Numbered from the stretch's first letter, positions 1 to 7,276 are shown. The stretch: 13,054 nt of DNA from Syntrophomonadaceae bacterium (GCA_003562605.1 PWUG01000332.1:1-13054); one strand, 5' to 3'. Notes: generated by a model not told the origin, from the letters alone. Numbers and translations: made by a program.

Positions 1-448
1 AAGGCTCTTCCGGCAGGTCTTCTCTATATTCAAAAACCAGTGCACCGGTTGGACATACATTTACACATACCGGGCCATCCTTTTCTTTACACTGGTCACA
101 TTTAACGGCAATCTGCTTGATCAGATCCCTTCTCATGCTCCCATATGGACAGACCATTACACACATCCAGCAACCGACACAGCGATCATCATTGGTGACA
201 ATGCCCGTATCTTCATCTTTTTCGATACAGCCAACCATACAGGCATCCAGGCAGGGAGGATCATCACAATGACGGCATAGTTCCTGGAATTCATAGCGTT
301 CAAATAGGTTCTGACGGATATTGATCCGTCCCAGTCGCGGATTAGCTGCTCCTTCATGGGTCAGGGCACAGGCATTGGCACAAATACGGCATCCGATACA
401 CAGATCGGGACGGCAATAAATCTGTTTCTGCTTTAAGGCCATTTTCAT
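1..448 (-). CDS. Four-cluster 4Fe-4S electron-transfer subunit (AorA-like), 3' end beyond window
   Basis: This is a polyferredoxin-type electron carrier, partial because the frame stays open to the window edge; about 149 residues are visible. Translating leftward from the ATG at 448 gives four cysteine groups: C17/C20/C23/C27, C58/C61/C66/C70, C90/C93/C96/C100 and C117/C120/C128/C132. This is the spacing of the DmsB/HycB/HybA-type ferredoxin subunits that hold four [4Fe-4S] clusters. It starts 15 bases after the stop of the aldehyde oxidoreductase gene, behind a GGGAGG ribosome site, so the two are probably co-translated. AorA of the Aromatoleum AorABC aldehyde oxidoreductase is a small four-cluster protein of this type, which makes it the best match by context; BamC of the class II benzoyl-CoA reductase is an alternative. 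A second ATG at 442 could be the true start. The Fe-S identity is certain, the partner inferred. Confidence 0.88.
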   Translation of the reverse strand, partial: MKMALKQKQIYCRPDLCIGCRICANACALTHEGAANPRLGRINIRQNLFERYEFQELCRHCDDPPCLDACMVGCIEKDEDTGIVTNDDRCVGCWMCVMVCPYGSMRRDLIKQIAVKCDQCKEKDGPVCVNVCPTGALVFEYREDLPEEP

Positions 449-463
449 TATCCCTCCCGTTTT

Positions 464-2320
464 TTACTTCGTAAGGTCCCTTAGTTTATTAAGCTCCGCA
501 ATCCTCTCCTGGGACAGCATACCGTTTTTATCCCAGCCGCACAGTTCATAATATTCGTCCAGCATCTTGTTAAATCCTTCACGGCTGATATGGCTCCCTT
601 TAGCCCGCGCACTGGGCATAGGTTCATCAAAATAACGGGCCGGCAAAGTATCATCCTTCCGGGTAATCCCTTTCTCCTGGAAATTAATCAACCTTTCCTG
701 ATCGATAACCCGGCGGCCTACACTTTGCAGCTCTTTCTTGCTGAATTCCAAACCTGTAGCCAGACTGGTCAGTTCGCTGAAATGATCGTAGTTAAGGTTC
801 CGCGGACTGTTGAAACCGTGGCAGACGAACTTACAAATGCCCATACAGTCAACGACTGCATAAATCGTTTCGCTGAAATAAACAACCCTGCTTTTAGATT
901 CATATGAAGTTGGGTTCGGATCCACCGGTTCACCGTAAAGCTGAGTCGTAAATGATGTAGGCAGATCAAGGATCTCCAGGGTCGGCCTGCTCCTCAGGTG
1001 GTCCGCGCCGCGTGAAGAAGTGGCTATCCCAAGGGCAAAGCCTTTCAGATACCTTACATCGTGCGGATCAGATTGCGGCAGGCCTTTGATCGCGATCAGA
1101 AAGTCGGCAGTTTCCGGGCCGAACTTATCCACCAGCTTACTTCCTTCGGCCAGGGTGTCTCCAAGGCCACGGCGATAAGCAATATCATAGATCAACTGCC
1201 TGGCCATATTGTAATCGCCAAACCGGAGAATCCGGCCGGCAGTCTCTTCTGTCAGGTATCCCTTCTCAAATAGCTCTATGGCCCAGGCAATATATGTCCC
1301 CGTAGAAGATACATCCAGCCCAAGGTCATTGACTATATTATTCAGATCAATCATTTTTCCAGTATCAGCCACACCGATGTTGGCTCCCAGCAGAACTTCA
1401 GTTGTATACTCGGGGCCTTCACCACCCAGAGTATTACGATGGCGACAGTGAACCACGCATCCGTAACAGCCAAGCATTTTACTAACATGTTTGTGAACCT
1501 CTTCCGCATTCAACGAATCTGAAAAAACAGTTTGCTGGCTGTTATGGGTGCGAATAGCGCCCAGGTAATTGCTCACATCGTAAAGCAGGGGAGTCCCTAC
1601 ACGGCCCAATACATCGATGACCTTGGATTCTTTGAGGTAGTCCCTTAACTCGGTATATTTATCGATCATACCCTGCGGATCATAAATAGGAAGCCCGCGG
1701 GTTCCCCTCGCTACAACTGCTTTTAAGTTTTTGGAACCCCAGACTGCCCCGGTACCGCAGCGCCCGGCAGCGTTCTTCACACCGTAGCGTGTACAGGCAA
1801 AACGGACCAGGTTCTCTCCGGCCGGCCCAATGGACTGAACTTCTACATCGGAACCTAAATCGTAGTGAAACTTAGCATCTGTTTCACTGCAGAGCAGTCC
1901 CCAGTAATCTGATGCATCACGGATCTCAATTTTACCGTCCTCGAGGTAAAGGTAGACCGGTTTATCTGCTTTGCCCAAAATAATCAGCCGGTCGAATCCG
2001 GCAAAACGCATCTCGGGACCTAAAAAACCGCCGATATTCGAATCACCGATGATTCCGGATTCAGGCGATTTACAGGTAACACTGTGACGCCCGCTGTTGG
2101 GTGCCAATGTGCCGGTAAGCAGCCCCGTTCCGAGAATTAAAACGTTATCCGGAGACAAAGGGTCGGCTTGCGGTTTCAGGTATTTGTACAGGTAGTGCAT
2201 GTTCAGGCCCCGGCCACCGACAAAATTTCTAATGATTTCTTCCGAAGTTTCTACAATATCTACAGTGCGTTCGGTTAGGTCTACAATCGCATTTACACAA
2301 AGCGGCCTTTTTTCTTCCAA
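464..2320 (-). CDS. Tungsten-dependent aldehyde:ferredoxin oxidoreductase family catalytic subunit (AorB-like)
   Basis: AOR family enzymes oxidise aldehydes to carboxylates, or the reverse, at a tungsto-bispterin site next to one [4Fe-4S] cluster. The 618-residue length is normal for the family. Numbered from the TTG at 2320, the N-terminal pterin-binding domain has NFVGGRGL near residues 32-39. The cluster ligands are C285, C288, C292 and C496. The pterin motifs are DLGLD at 332-336 and DCMGIC at 491-496. The active-site glutamate (E304, in GPEY) and histidine (H441, in GADH) typical of Pyrococcus AOR are both present. There is no cysteine between 293 and 491. As I recall, BamB of class II benzoyl-CoA reductase ligates its tungsten with a cysteine in that stretch, so an aldehyde oxidoreductase is favoured over BamB. 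The genes on either side supply an FAD/NAD(P)H module and an Fe-S carrier. Substrate is unknown; aromatic aldehydes are a guess from context. Confidence 0.92.
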   Translation of the reverse strand: MEEKRPLCVNAIVDLTERTVDIVETSEEIIRNFVGGRGLNMHYLYKYLKPQADPLSPDNVLILGTGLLTGTLAPNSGRHSVTCKSPESGIIGDSNIGGFLGPEMRFAGFDRLIILGKADKPVYLYLEDGKIEIRDASDYWGLLCSETDAKFHYDLGSDVEVQSIGPAGENLVRFACTRYGVKNAAGRCGTGAVWGSKNLKAVVARGTRGLPIYDPQGMIDKYTELRDYLKESKVIDVLGRVGTPLLYDVSNYLGAIRTHNSQQTVFSDSLNAEEVHKHVSKMLGCYGCVVHCRHRNTLGGEGPEYTTEVLLGANIGVADTGKMIDLNNIVNDLGLDVSSTGTYIAWAIELFEKGYLTEETAGRILRFGDYNMARQLIYDIAYRRGLGDTLAEGSKLVDKFGPETADFLIAIKGLPQSDPHDVRYLKGFALGIATSSRGADHLRSRPTLEILDLPTSFTTQLYGEPVDPNPTSYESKSRVVYFSETIYAVVDCMGICKFVCHGFNSPRNLNYDHFSELTSLATGLEFSKKELQSVGRRVIDQERLINFQEKGITRKDDTLPARYFDEPMPSARAKGSHISREGFNKMLDEYYELCGWDKNGMLSQERIAELNKLRDLTK

Positions 2321-2326
2321 TATGTT

Positions 2327-2332
2327 CACCTC
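2327..2332 (-). promoter_or_regulatory. Ribosome-binding site favouring a TTG start for the aldehyde oxidoreductase
   Basis: On the minus strand AAAGAGGTG lies six bases ahead of a TTG codon at 2320. The alternative GTG at 2329 sits inside this Shine-Dalgarno stretch and has no purine-rich site of its own upstream. The TTG is therefore preferred; the GTG would add three residues. Confidence 0.5.
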
Positions 2333-2349
2333 TTTAACGGACCGGCCGT

Positions 2350-3723
2350 TTACCGCCAGGCCCTTTTATCCCGCTCTCTTTCAGTCCATGTTTCTTCGTT
2401 AAAACTTTTTTCGTAGCGTTTGGTTGAAGAATGTGTTTCCGGCCACTCGATCTGAGTACCTTCCAGTTGAGCTTCTCTTTTCTTACGCATAAAAACATAT
2501 AACTCGTATTTTTCTTCTAAGATAGAATCCTTGATAATGCCAACAAGAGTCTGCTCCCTGATCAAATCATTAACTGCGCCGGCATAGCCAAGATCTCCGA
2601 CAAAAATCGCGCCTTTCAGCCTGTTATCCTTAAATACCAATTTCTGATATATATTTTTCCCAATATTTTCTCTTGATTTTATCTCCATTCCTTCAATACC
2701 TTCCGATTCCGGGTCAAATATACCCATAGAGATAACCGGTACTTTAAAAAACGAGACTGAATTCATCCCAAGGGATCCTGGATATTGCTGCATCCGACCC
2801 ACCATACAAAGGCCGGCGTACCTGCCCTGCTCATAAGCATTGGGCCAATTTGCGTTGACCATTCCAGTTTCCCTGGGGATATCAAAAGTTTCGGCAACAT
2901 CGCCGGCTGCAAAAATATTGCTGACCGACGTCTGGAAGTAGCGGTTAACCACAATACCCCTGTTTACTTTCAAAGAAGTACTATCGGCCAGTACAGTATT
3001 AGGCGCAACCCCGGTAGACATGATTACAACATTACAATCAATTTTTTCACCACTATCAAGTGTAACCCCTTTTACTCCTGTTGTTTTGTCCCCGGTAATC
3101 TCTTTTACCGAACGCCCTGTTAAAACATTTATTCCTCCCTTTTCAAGGATTTCCTGAACAAGCTGAGAACTTTTTTCATCTAAAACACGACTCGCGATTC
3201 TTGGCAATAATTCAATCAGCGTTACCGAAGCACCGGCCTCCTGGAGCCCGTATGCGGCTCGCAGTCCGATCAGGCCGGCACCAATAACAACAGCCTTTTT
3301 GCCTTTTTCCAACCTGGAGAGGACTCTTTTTGCATCGCTGATAGTCTGGAAAATACCGACACCATCCAGATCACTTCCGGGCAATTGTGGAACATTCACT
3401 TTCGATCCGGTAGTCATCAGCAGGCAGTCATAATTCAGCTTAGTGCCGTCATCAAGGAAGAGCTTTCCAGATAAAGGATCCACTTCTGATACACTTACCC
3501 CGAGGTACGTTTTTACATTATTATTTTTGTAAAAATCCAACGGACGATAAAGCATACGATCTTCGGTAACCTCTCCTGCCAGGTAATGAGCTATGAGCGG
3601 TCGGGAATAAACATGCTCTATTTCGTCACTGACTACTGTAAGGTTGCTTTTTTGATCAACCCTGCGGATTGACTCAATCGCTCCTACAGCAGCAGCGCTG
3701 TTGCCTATGATTAAATATTCCAC
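2350..3723 (-). CDS. FAD-dependent NAD(P)H oxidoreductase, AorC/NirB-like electron-transfer flavoprotein
   Basis: This is a pyridine nucleotide-disulfide oxidoreductase-fold flavoprotein that probably moves electrons between NAD(P)H and the Fe-S chain of the adjacent aldehyde oxidoreductase. From the GTG start (457 aa) it shows an N-terminal FAD-binding motif GNSAAAVG near residues 7-14, a central NAD(P)H-binding GAGLIG near 148-153 and the second FAD motif FAAGD near 272-276. Where NADH oxidases and CoA-disulfide reductases carry a redox cysteine, this protein reads YSRPLIAHYLAG (about 39-50). That fits ferredoxin-reductase-like or NirB-like members that lack a redox disulfide. The last 50 or so residues are highly charged and lie beyond the usual core. 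It is the first gene of the three-gene unit and ends about 30 bases before the oxidoreductase start. The fold is certain and the AorC role inferred from context. Confidence 0.9.
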   Translation of the reverse strand: MEYLIIGNSAAAVGAIESIRRVDQKSNLTVVSDEIEHVYSRPLIAHYLAGEVTEDRMLYRPLDFYKNNNVKTYLGVSVSEVDPLSGKLFLDDGTKLNYDCLLMTTGSKVNVPQLPGSDLDGVGIFQTISDAKRVLSRLEKGKKAVVIGAGLIGLRAAYGLQEAGASVTLIELLPRIASRVLDEKSSQLVQEILEKGGINVLTGRSVKEITGDKTTGVKGVTLDSGEKIDCNVVIMSTGVAPNTVLADSTSLKVNRGIVVNRYFQTSVSNIFAAGDVAETFDIPRETGMVNANWPNAYEQGRYAGLCMVGRMQQYPGSLGMNSVSFFKVPVISMGIFDPESEGIEGMEIKSRENIGKNIYQKLVFKDNRLKGAIFVGDLGYAGAVNDLIREQTLVGIIKDSILEEKYELYVFMRKKREAQLEGTQIEWPETHSSTKRYEKSFNEETWTERERDKRAWR

Positions 3724-3731
3724 TCTATCAG

Positions 3732-3739
3732 CCTCCCCC
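3732..3739 (-). promoter_or_regulatory. Ribosome-binding site that selects the GTG start of the FAD oxidoreductase
   Basis: The minus strand carries GGGGGAGG eight bases ahead of the GTG at 3723. An ATG at 3741 overlaps this site and has only a distant GGGGA run upstream. Starting at the GTG puts the FAD motif at the extreme N-terminus, as is usual for this family. Confidence 0.65.
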
Positions 3740-3796
3740 ATTAACTTTCTTTCCCCAAACCTAAACTGGCCCTCCGGAAAAGGAGGTAAGAAGAAA

Positions 3797-3833
3797 CCCC
3801 CACCCCGGACCTCACCTTCAGGCGGGGAGGGGG
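3797..3833 (-). terminator. GC-rich hairpin with T-rich tail: probable intrinsic terminator after had
   Basis: On the minus strand CCCCCTCCCCG (3833-3823) pairs with CGGGGTGGGGG (3807-3797) over eleven positions with one T-T mismatch and a 15-base loop. It is followed at once by TTTCTTCTT. This sits about 95 bases past the had stop codon and before the FAD oxidoreductase gene, so it would separate the benzoyl-CoA unit from the aldehyde oxidoreductase unit. The T tract is interrupted, so it may act as an attenuator or processing site, or be a copy of a GC-rich dispersed repeat. On the plus strand no T run follows. Confidence 0.55.
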
Positions 3834-3926
3834 GTAACCTTCTCTGCGGAAGTGTCTCACAATCCGGGTAATATACAATGTCAGGAAAACTTCGATCGAG
3901 AACCCCGGATATTAATGATTGTTGTT

Positions 3927-4994
3927 CTAAAAATCAGGCGTAAGCACCACTCTTTGCATCAGTTTTCCGGCATGCGATTGTTCAAAGGATTCTTCGATCT
4001 GACTCATGGGACGCAGCTCTACAAAGGGCTTGATCTGTAATTTATCATCAAGTACCATTTGCAATACTTCCTTGTAATATTTAGGTAAACAGCCCCAGGT
4101 TCCGATAATTTCTGCATCAAAAGCCATCAAGCGGGAAAGCATATATTCCACCTTTTGCATTCCAAAACCGACCACCAAAAGCTTCCCGGTAAAAGAAAGC
4201 AGTTCGAGCCCGATCTCCTGACCCATTTTACTCCCGGTGCACTCAAAAATTTTCCAACCGTGACCGGGCAGGCCGTTTTCTTTGCTATAAGACCTGAAGG
4301 CATCCCGAACATCTTTCACACTCTGATCAAGCGTACTGATGGCATGAGTAGCTCCAAATTCTAATGATCTTTCCAGTTTTTCTTTGTTTCTCGCAATAGC
4401 TATAACTGCTTCAGCTCCGAGGGCTGCAGCAATCTGGGTCATATAAACACCGATGCCGCCTGTAGCGCCTATAACCAATACCCTGTCGCCTGGTTTAATA
4501 TCAGCCCTTTTTGCTGCCTGGTAGGGAGAAGTGATCGCATCTGCCACTACCGAAAAATATTCCAGATCCATTCCTTTACGATCTTCAACCACGCAAAGGT
4601 CAGCAGCAGGTACCGGTATATGACTGGCAAAACCGCCATAAATACCCATACTATTACCGGGCATTTTCTGTTTCAGACAGCGGTTTCCGCGGCCCTCTGC
4701 ACAAATATCACAGCTATTACAGGGCATCACCGCCGGGATAATAACTTCCTTGCCGATAAATTTCTCGTCACCGGCCACAACACGTCCACTTATTTCGTGC
4801 CCCAAAGTCAGCGGTGGGTCGCTAACCGTTGGCACACCATCATAAAAATATCCGACATCCGTGTGACAAACTCCACAACCGGCAACTTCAACCAGGACTT
4901 CTCCGGGTTTAAGTTCCGGCACATCGATACTGGTCCGCACGAGTTTTTTAGGTTCCGCCATCTGCCATGTTTCAATTTTTGACGGTACGCTCAT
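3927..4994 (-). CDS. had: 6-hydroxycyclohex-1-ene-1-carbonyl-CoA dehydrogenase
   Basis: Had (BamQ in Geobacter) oxidises 6-hydroxycyclohex-1-ene-1-carbonyl-CoA to the 6-oxo compound with NAD+, after ring reduction and hydration. The 355-residue protein is a zinc-dependent medium-chain alcohol dehydrogenase. It has catalytic zinc ligands C43, H66 and E67 (GHE motif), a structural zinc site at C92/C95/C98/C106, and a Rossmann motif GATGGIG at 176-182. The segment with GRGNRC, QKMPGNS and GIYGGFASH (about 101-125) is characteristic of Had rather than general alcohol dehydrogenases. It starts 24 bases after the dch stop, and both gene neighbours upstream belong to the same pathway, which makes the specific call firm. 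An AAGGAGG site lies nine bases before the ATG and could fold into a small hairpin with the bases next to the start. The GC-rich hairpin downstream probably ends the transcript. Confidence 0.94.
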   Translation of the reverse strand: MSVPSKIETWQMAEPKKLVRTSIDVPELKPGEVLVEVAGCGVCHTDVGYFYDGVPTVSDPPLTLGHEISGRVVAGDEKFIGKEVIIPAVMPCNSCDICAEGRGNRCLKQKMPGNSMGIYGGFASHIPVPAADLCVVEDRKGMDLEYFSVVADAITSPYQAAKRADIKPGDRVLVIGATGGIGVYMTQIAAALGAEAVIAIARNKEKLERSLEFGATHAISTLDQSVKDVRDAFRSYSKENGLPGHGWKIFECTGSKMGQEIGLELLSFTGKLLVVGFGMQKVEYMLSRLMAFDAEIIGTWGCLPKYYKEVLQMVLDDKLQIKPFVELRPMSQIEESFEQSHAGKLMQRVVLTPDF

Positions 4995-5010
4995 GAGGTA
5001 AAACCTCCTT
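4995..5010 (-). promoter_or_regulatory. had ribosome-binding site within a small hairpin
   Basis: Minus-strand AAGGAGG (5010-5004) is followed by TTTTACCTC and the had ATG at 4994. GAGGT (5007-5003) can pair with ACCTC (4999-4995) across a three-base loop, which would cover most of the Shine-Dalgarno. The 5-bp stem is short, so any effect on translation is uncertain; coupling to dch translation could open it. Confidence 0.35.
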
Positions 5011-5018
5011 AGAGAATA

Positions 5019-5783
5019 TTATTTTCCCCGCCAAATCGGTTTTCTTTTTTCCATAAATGCCTGCAGGCCCTCAACAGCATCGTCTGTCTTCATCAGTTCG
5101 TACAGGTAAATCTGATCAATTGCTTTAATACCTTCCGAAAAATCTTTACCAATGCCGGCTTTAGCCGCTTTTTTAGTAAACGCCAGCACAGCAGGACTCA
5201 ATTCAGAAAAACGTTTTAAAAAGTCTTCTGCTCCTGCTTCGAAGTTGTCTGCCGGAAGCACTTTGTTTACAAGACCGATTTGCTCAGCCCGAGCTGCATC
5301 GATTGTGTCACCACTTAAGATGATTTCCATGGCCAGCGGCCAGGAAAGGAGGCGGGGTAAAATGTAACAGGCAATCGGCGGAAAGACTCCTACTTTTGTT
5401 TCCGGCTGGCCCAGTTTGGCTTTTTCTGAAGCCACCACCAGGTCACAAAATAAAACTATCTCGTAGCCTCCCCCGAGCGCAGCACCATTAACAAGGGCAA
5501 TAATCGGTTTTTCTATCTCGGACATGGTAAGAAAGAGCCGATCAAAAACATCGATCATCATGTCAACTTTATCCGGGGTATGGTCGGCAATATCAACACC
5601 GGCAGAAAAAGCTTTCCCTTCACCGGTGATTGCCAGCAAGGATTCTGGTTGCTCATCAGCCCATTTTAAGGCAACTATTAACTCCTCCATCATCTCGATA
5701 TTTAATACATTCAGAGGAGGCCGATCCAGGGTAATTGTAATCACCCCGGCCTCGCTTGCGGCTTTTAAAAATTGATAAGCCAT
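5019..5783 (-). CDS. dch: Cyclohexa-1,5-diene-1-carbonyl-CoA hydratase
   Basis: Dch (BamR) adds water to cyclohexa-1,5-diene-1-carbonyl-CoA, the product of benzoyl-CoA reductase, giving 6-hydroxycyclohex-1-ene-1-carbonyl-CoA. The 254-residue protein is a normal-length crotonase. The oxyanion-hole segment KAFSAGVDI lies at 57-65, and the second signature NGAALGGGYEIVLFCD at 99-114. Acidic residues E108 and E128 (in LGQPETKVG, 124-132) occupy the usual crotonase catalytic positions. The FSAGVDIADH form and VGVFPP (131-136) match dienoyl-CoA hydratases of this pathway rather than 3-hydroxybutyryl crotonases. The ATG follows GGAGTG seven bases upstream. It lies between oah and had, and its product is had's substrate. 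General enoyl-CoA hydratase is the only serious alternative, made unlikely by the neighbours. Confidence 0.92.
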   Translation of the reverse strand: MAYQFLKAASEAGVITITLDRPPLNVLNIEMMEELIVALKWADEQPESLLAITGEGKAFSAGVDIADHTPDKVDMMIDVFDRLFLTMSEIEKPIIALVNGAALGGGYEIVLFCDLVVASEKAKLGQPETKVGVFPPIACYILPRLLSWPLAMEIILSGDTIDAARAEQIGLVNKVLPADNFEAGAEDFLKRFSELSPAVLAFTKKAAKAGIGKDFSEGIKAIDQIYLYELMKTDDAVEGLQAFMEKRKPIWRGK

Positions 5784-5974
5784 AATAAATCACTCCATTT
5801 TTGACCTGCCAGAATAAAACCATGGTCGGCATCCCCTGCCGCTCAATAATCGATAGCCTGCCGTCAAATCCTCGTTATGCCGGAATCTGTCTGCTGCATA
5901 ATATCGGTTTAACTGCAAAGCAGAGAACACCGACCGTTTTGATCAATAATTACTCTGATGTAATCAATAACTGT

Positions 5975-7105
5975 TTACTCAAGCCGCTCTCCCATGACAG
6001 CATCGATCAAGTCCTGGTCGAAAGGCATGGCTTCGGCAAGAAGCTGGCGGTACTTGATAAAATCGATGGTGTCTTTTCCTCTCAGCCTCTTGGTGTTAAA
6101 TGCATTGAAGCCAAGGTAAGCCTCTGTTTGCATGTTTGCAGCAAGCCAGTGACGGCTGGGTAGTTTAGCCTGATCCCAGAAGAACTTCTTCTTCTGGCGG
6201 ATCCCGTCGATAGACATCATCAAGCAGTTGGGGAAAAGGTTGGTCAGGGTCCAGAGAACCTTGTCAATTTCGTTATCGAGCAGAGAGAAATCAGTTTCAG
6301 AAGATTTGAGCATTTCTTTAGCCTTTGCGGCTGCTTCACCCTTCACGGATTCACCGTAAACTATTTCTCCATTATCAACGTACTTATCGGTAACAATCAG
6401 AGGGTTGCGAACAATTTTACCATCAACTTTGAGGACCGGCACTGCCTTGGAGATAAGACCTTCACGCTGCATTTTGTAAGCGCTCCACATCTCGCAGGAG
6501 ATACAGCTCCACATAGCTTGCTCCATAGACAGGTATAGGGGAAGAAAATCTGTGGAACCGCCAACGGGAGCGGAACCGTGCTTGGGCCCGGCCTGGCCGA
6601 AGATTGCCAGGTCAGAAGCAATAGTAAGATCGCAGGCCATGCCGATCTCCTGTCCACCAGCCACCCTCATTCCGTTTACACGGCAAATTACCGGCTTTTT
6701 ACACATCAGGATTGAATCAACCATCCCGTTGAAAAGATCCATGTAATAACCGTATTCGGTGGGGTTTCCACTGTAATATTCGGCATATTCCTTTGTATTC
6801 CCACCGGTGCAAAAGGCTCTGTCACCAACAGCAGTGAAAACTACTGCAACCACGGAACGATCCATGGCCGCCTGGTGCATCCCGGCAATAACACCTTTAA
6901 CCATTTCAGTGGTATAGGAATTATACTGGCTGGGGTTATTTAATATTACCCAGGCCGAGTAAAGCCCTTCCACTTCTTTGCCCTCAGGATCGAGGACCGG
7001 CTTCTTTTCGTACATTACACAGGGAGGCTCTGTACCGAAATGTTCTTCTCCGTAAAGCTTGTGGTCAACTTTGCCTTCCTGACGGGGCCACTTGTTTAAA
7101 TCCAT
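5975..7105 (-). CDS. oah: 6-oxocyclohex-1-ene-1-carbonyl-CoA hydrolase (ring opening)
   Basis: Oah (BamA) hydrates and then cleaves the ring of 6-oxocyclohex-1-ene-1-carbonyl-CoA to 3-hydroxypimeloyl-CoA. It is the marker enzyme of anaerobic benzoyl-CoA degradation in both class I and class II reductase organisms. The 376-residue protein is longer than ordinary crotonases, as is usual for BamA. Recognisable segments are AFCTGGNTKEYAEYYSGNP at 97-115, NGMRVAGGQEIGMACDLTIA at 144-163 and GQAGPKHGSAPVGGSTDFLP at 170-189, all hallmarks of the family. The C-terminal part (about 285-376), with FPNCLMMS and RHWLAANMQTEAYLGF, is also typical. The start is set by AAGGAGG six bases before the ATG at 7105; an in-frame ATG 48 bases upstream has no such site. 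It is the first of the oah-dch-had series, with gaps of 191 and 24 bases. Confidence 0.96.
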   Translation of the reverse strand: MDLNKWPRQEGKVDHKLYGEEHFGTEPPCVMYEKKPVLDPEGKEVEGLYSAWVILNNPSQYNSYTTEMVKGVIAGMHQAAMDRSVVAVVFTAVGDRAFCTGGNTKEYAEYYSGNPTEYGYYMDLFNGMVDSILMCKKPVICRVNGMRVAGGQEIGMACDLTIASDLAIFGQAGPKHGSAPVGGSTDFLPLYLSMEQAMWSCISCEMWSAYKMQREGLISKAVPVLKVDGKIVRNPLIVTDKYVDNGEIVYGESVKGEAAAKAKEMLKSSETDFSLLDNEIDKVLWTLTNLFPNCLMMSIDGIRQKKKFFWDQAKLPSRHWLAANMQTEAYLGFNAFNTKRLRGKDTIDFIKYRQLLAEAMPFDQDLIDAVMGERLE

Positions 7106-7111
7106 ACTAAT

Positions 7112-7118
7112 CCTCCTT
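7112..7118 (-). promoter_or_regulatory. Ribosome-binding site that sets the oah start
   Basis: A perfect AAGGAGG on the minus strand lies six bases before the ATG at 7105. It rules out the upstream ATG at 7153, whose extra 16 residues would be translated across this site and do not resemble the family N-terminus. Confidence 0.8.
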
Positions 7119-7174
7119 CCAGAATAGAACAATAAACTAAAATTTTTAGGCACTTATAGACTCAGCTTACATTT

Positions 7175-7193
7175 CCCGGGCTTATATCCCGGG
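7175..7193 (-). repeat. Paired CCCGGG repeat in the oah leader
   Basis: CCCGGG occurs at 7175-7180 and again at 7188-7193 with a seven-base spacer, so the transcript can form a 6-bp all-GC stem. Each half is also a palindrome, and the wider AGCCCGGG is repeated directly on the minus strand. No T run follows on either strand, so it is not a standard terminator. It sits about 70 bases before the oah start, in the 171-base gap after the DUF35 gene. It may be a regulator site, an RNA stem or chance. Confidence 0.35.
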
Positions 7194-7276
7194 CTGCGAT
7201 TCATTCCTTGTTCCACACCCCCTTGGTCCCGGCGCTTGTTTCCCCCGCCATAATTCAATCGCAAATTCAACTCAAA

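Noticed and set aside
464..2320. Annotation as BamB, the benzoyl-CoA reductase active-site subunit
   Set aside because: AOR active-site glutamate and histidine are kept and no cysteine is available in the stretch where the BamB tungsten ligand is expected. It is kept only as an alternative.
5784..5974. CGGCA-N5-TGCCG hairpin (5827-5841) as a terminator between oah and dch
   Set aside because: The stem is only five pairs and the T-rich stretch begins about eight bases later. No good promoter for dch was found here either, so read-through from oah is more likely.
5801..6163. 120-codon open frame on the plus strand
   Set aside because: Most of it is antisense to the 3' end of oah, with no ribosome site and a composition explained by the real gene.
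7106..7153. 16-residue N-terminal extension of oah from the ATG at 7153
   Set aside because: A perfect AAGGAGG six bases before the ATG at 7105 fixes the start, and the extension would be translated through that site.
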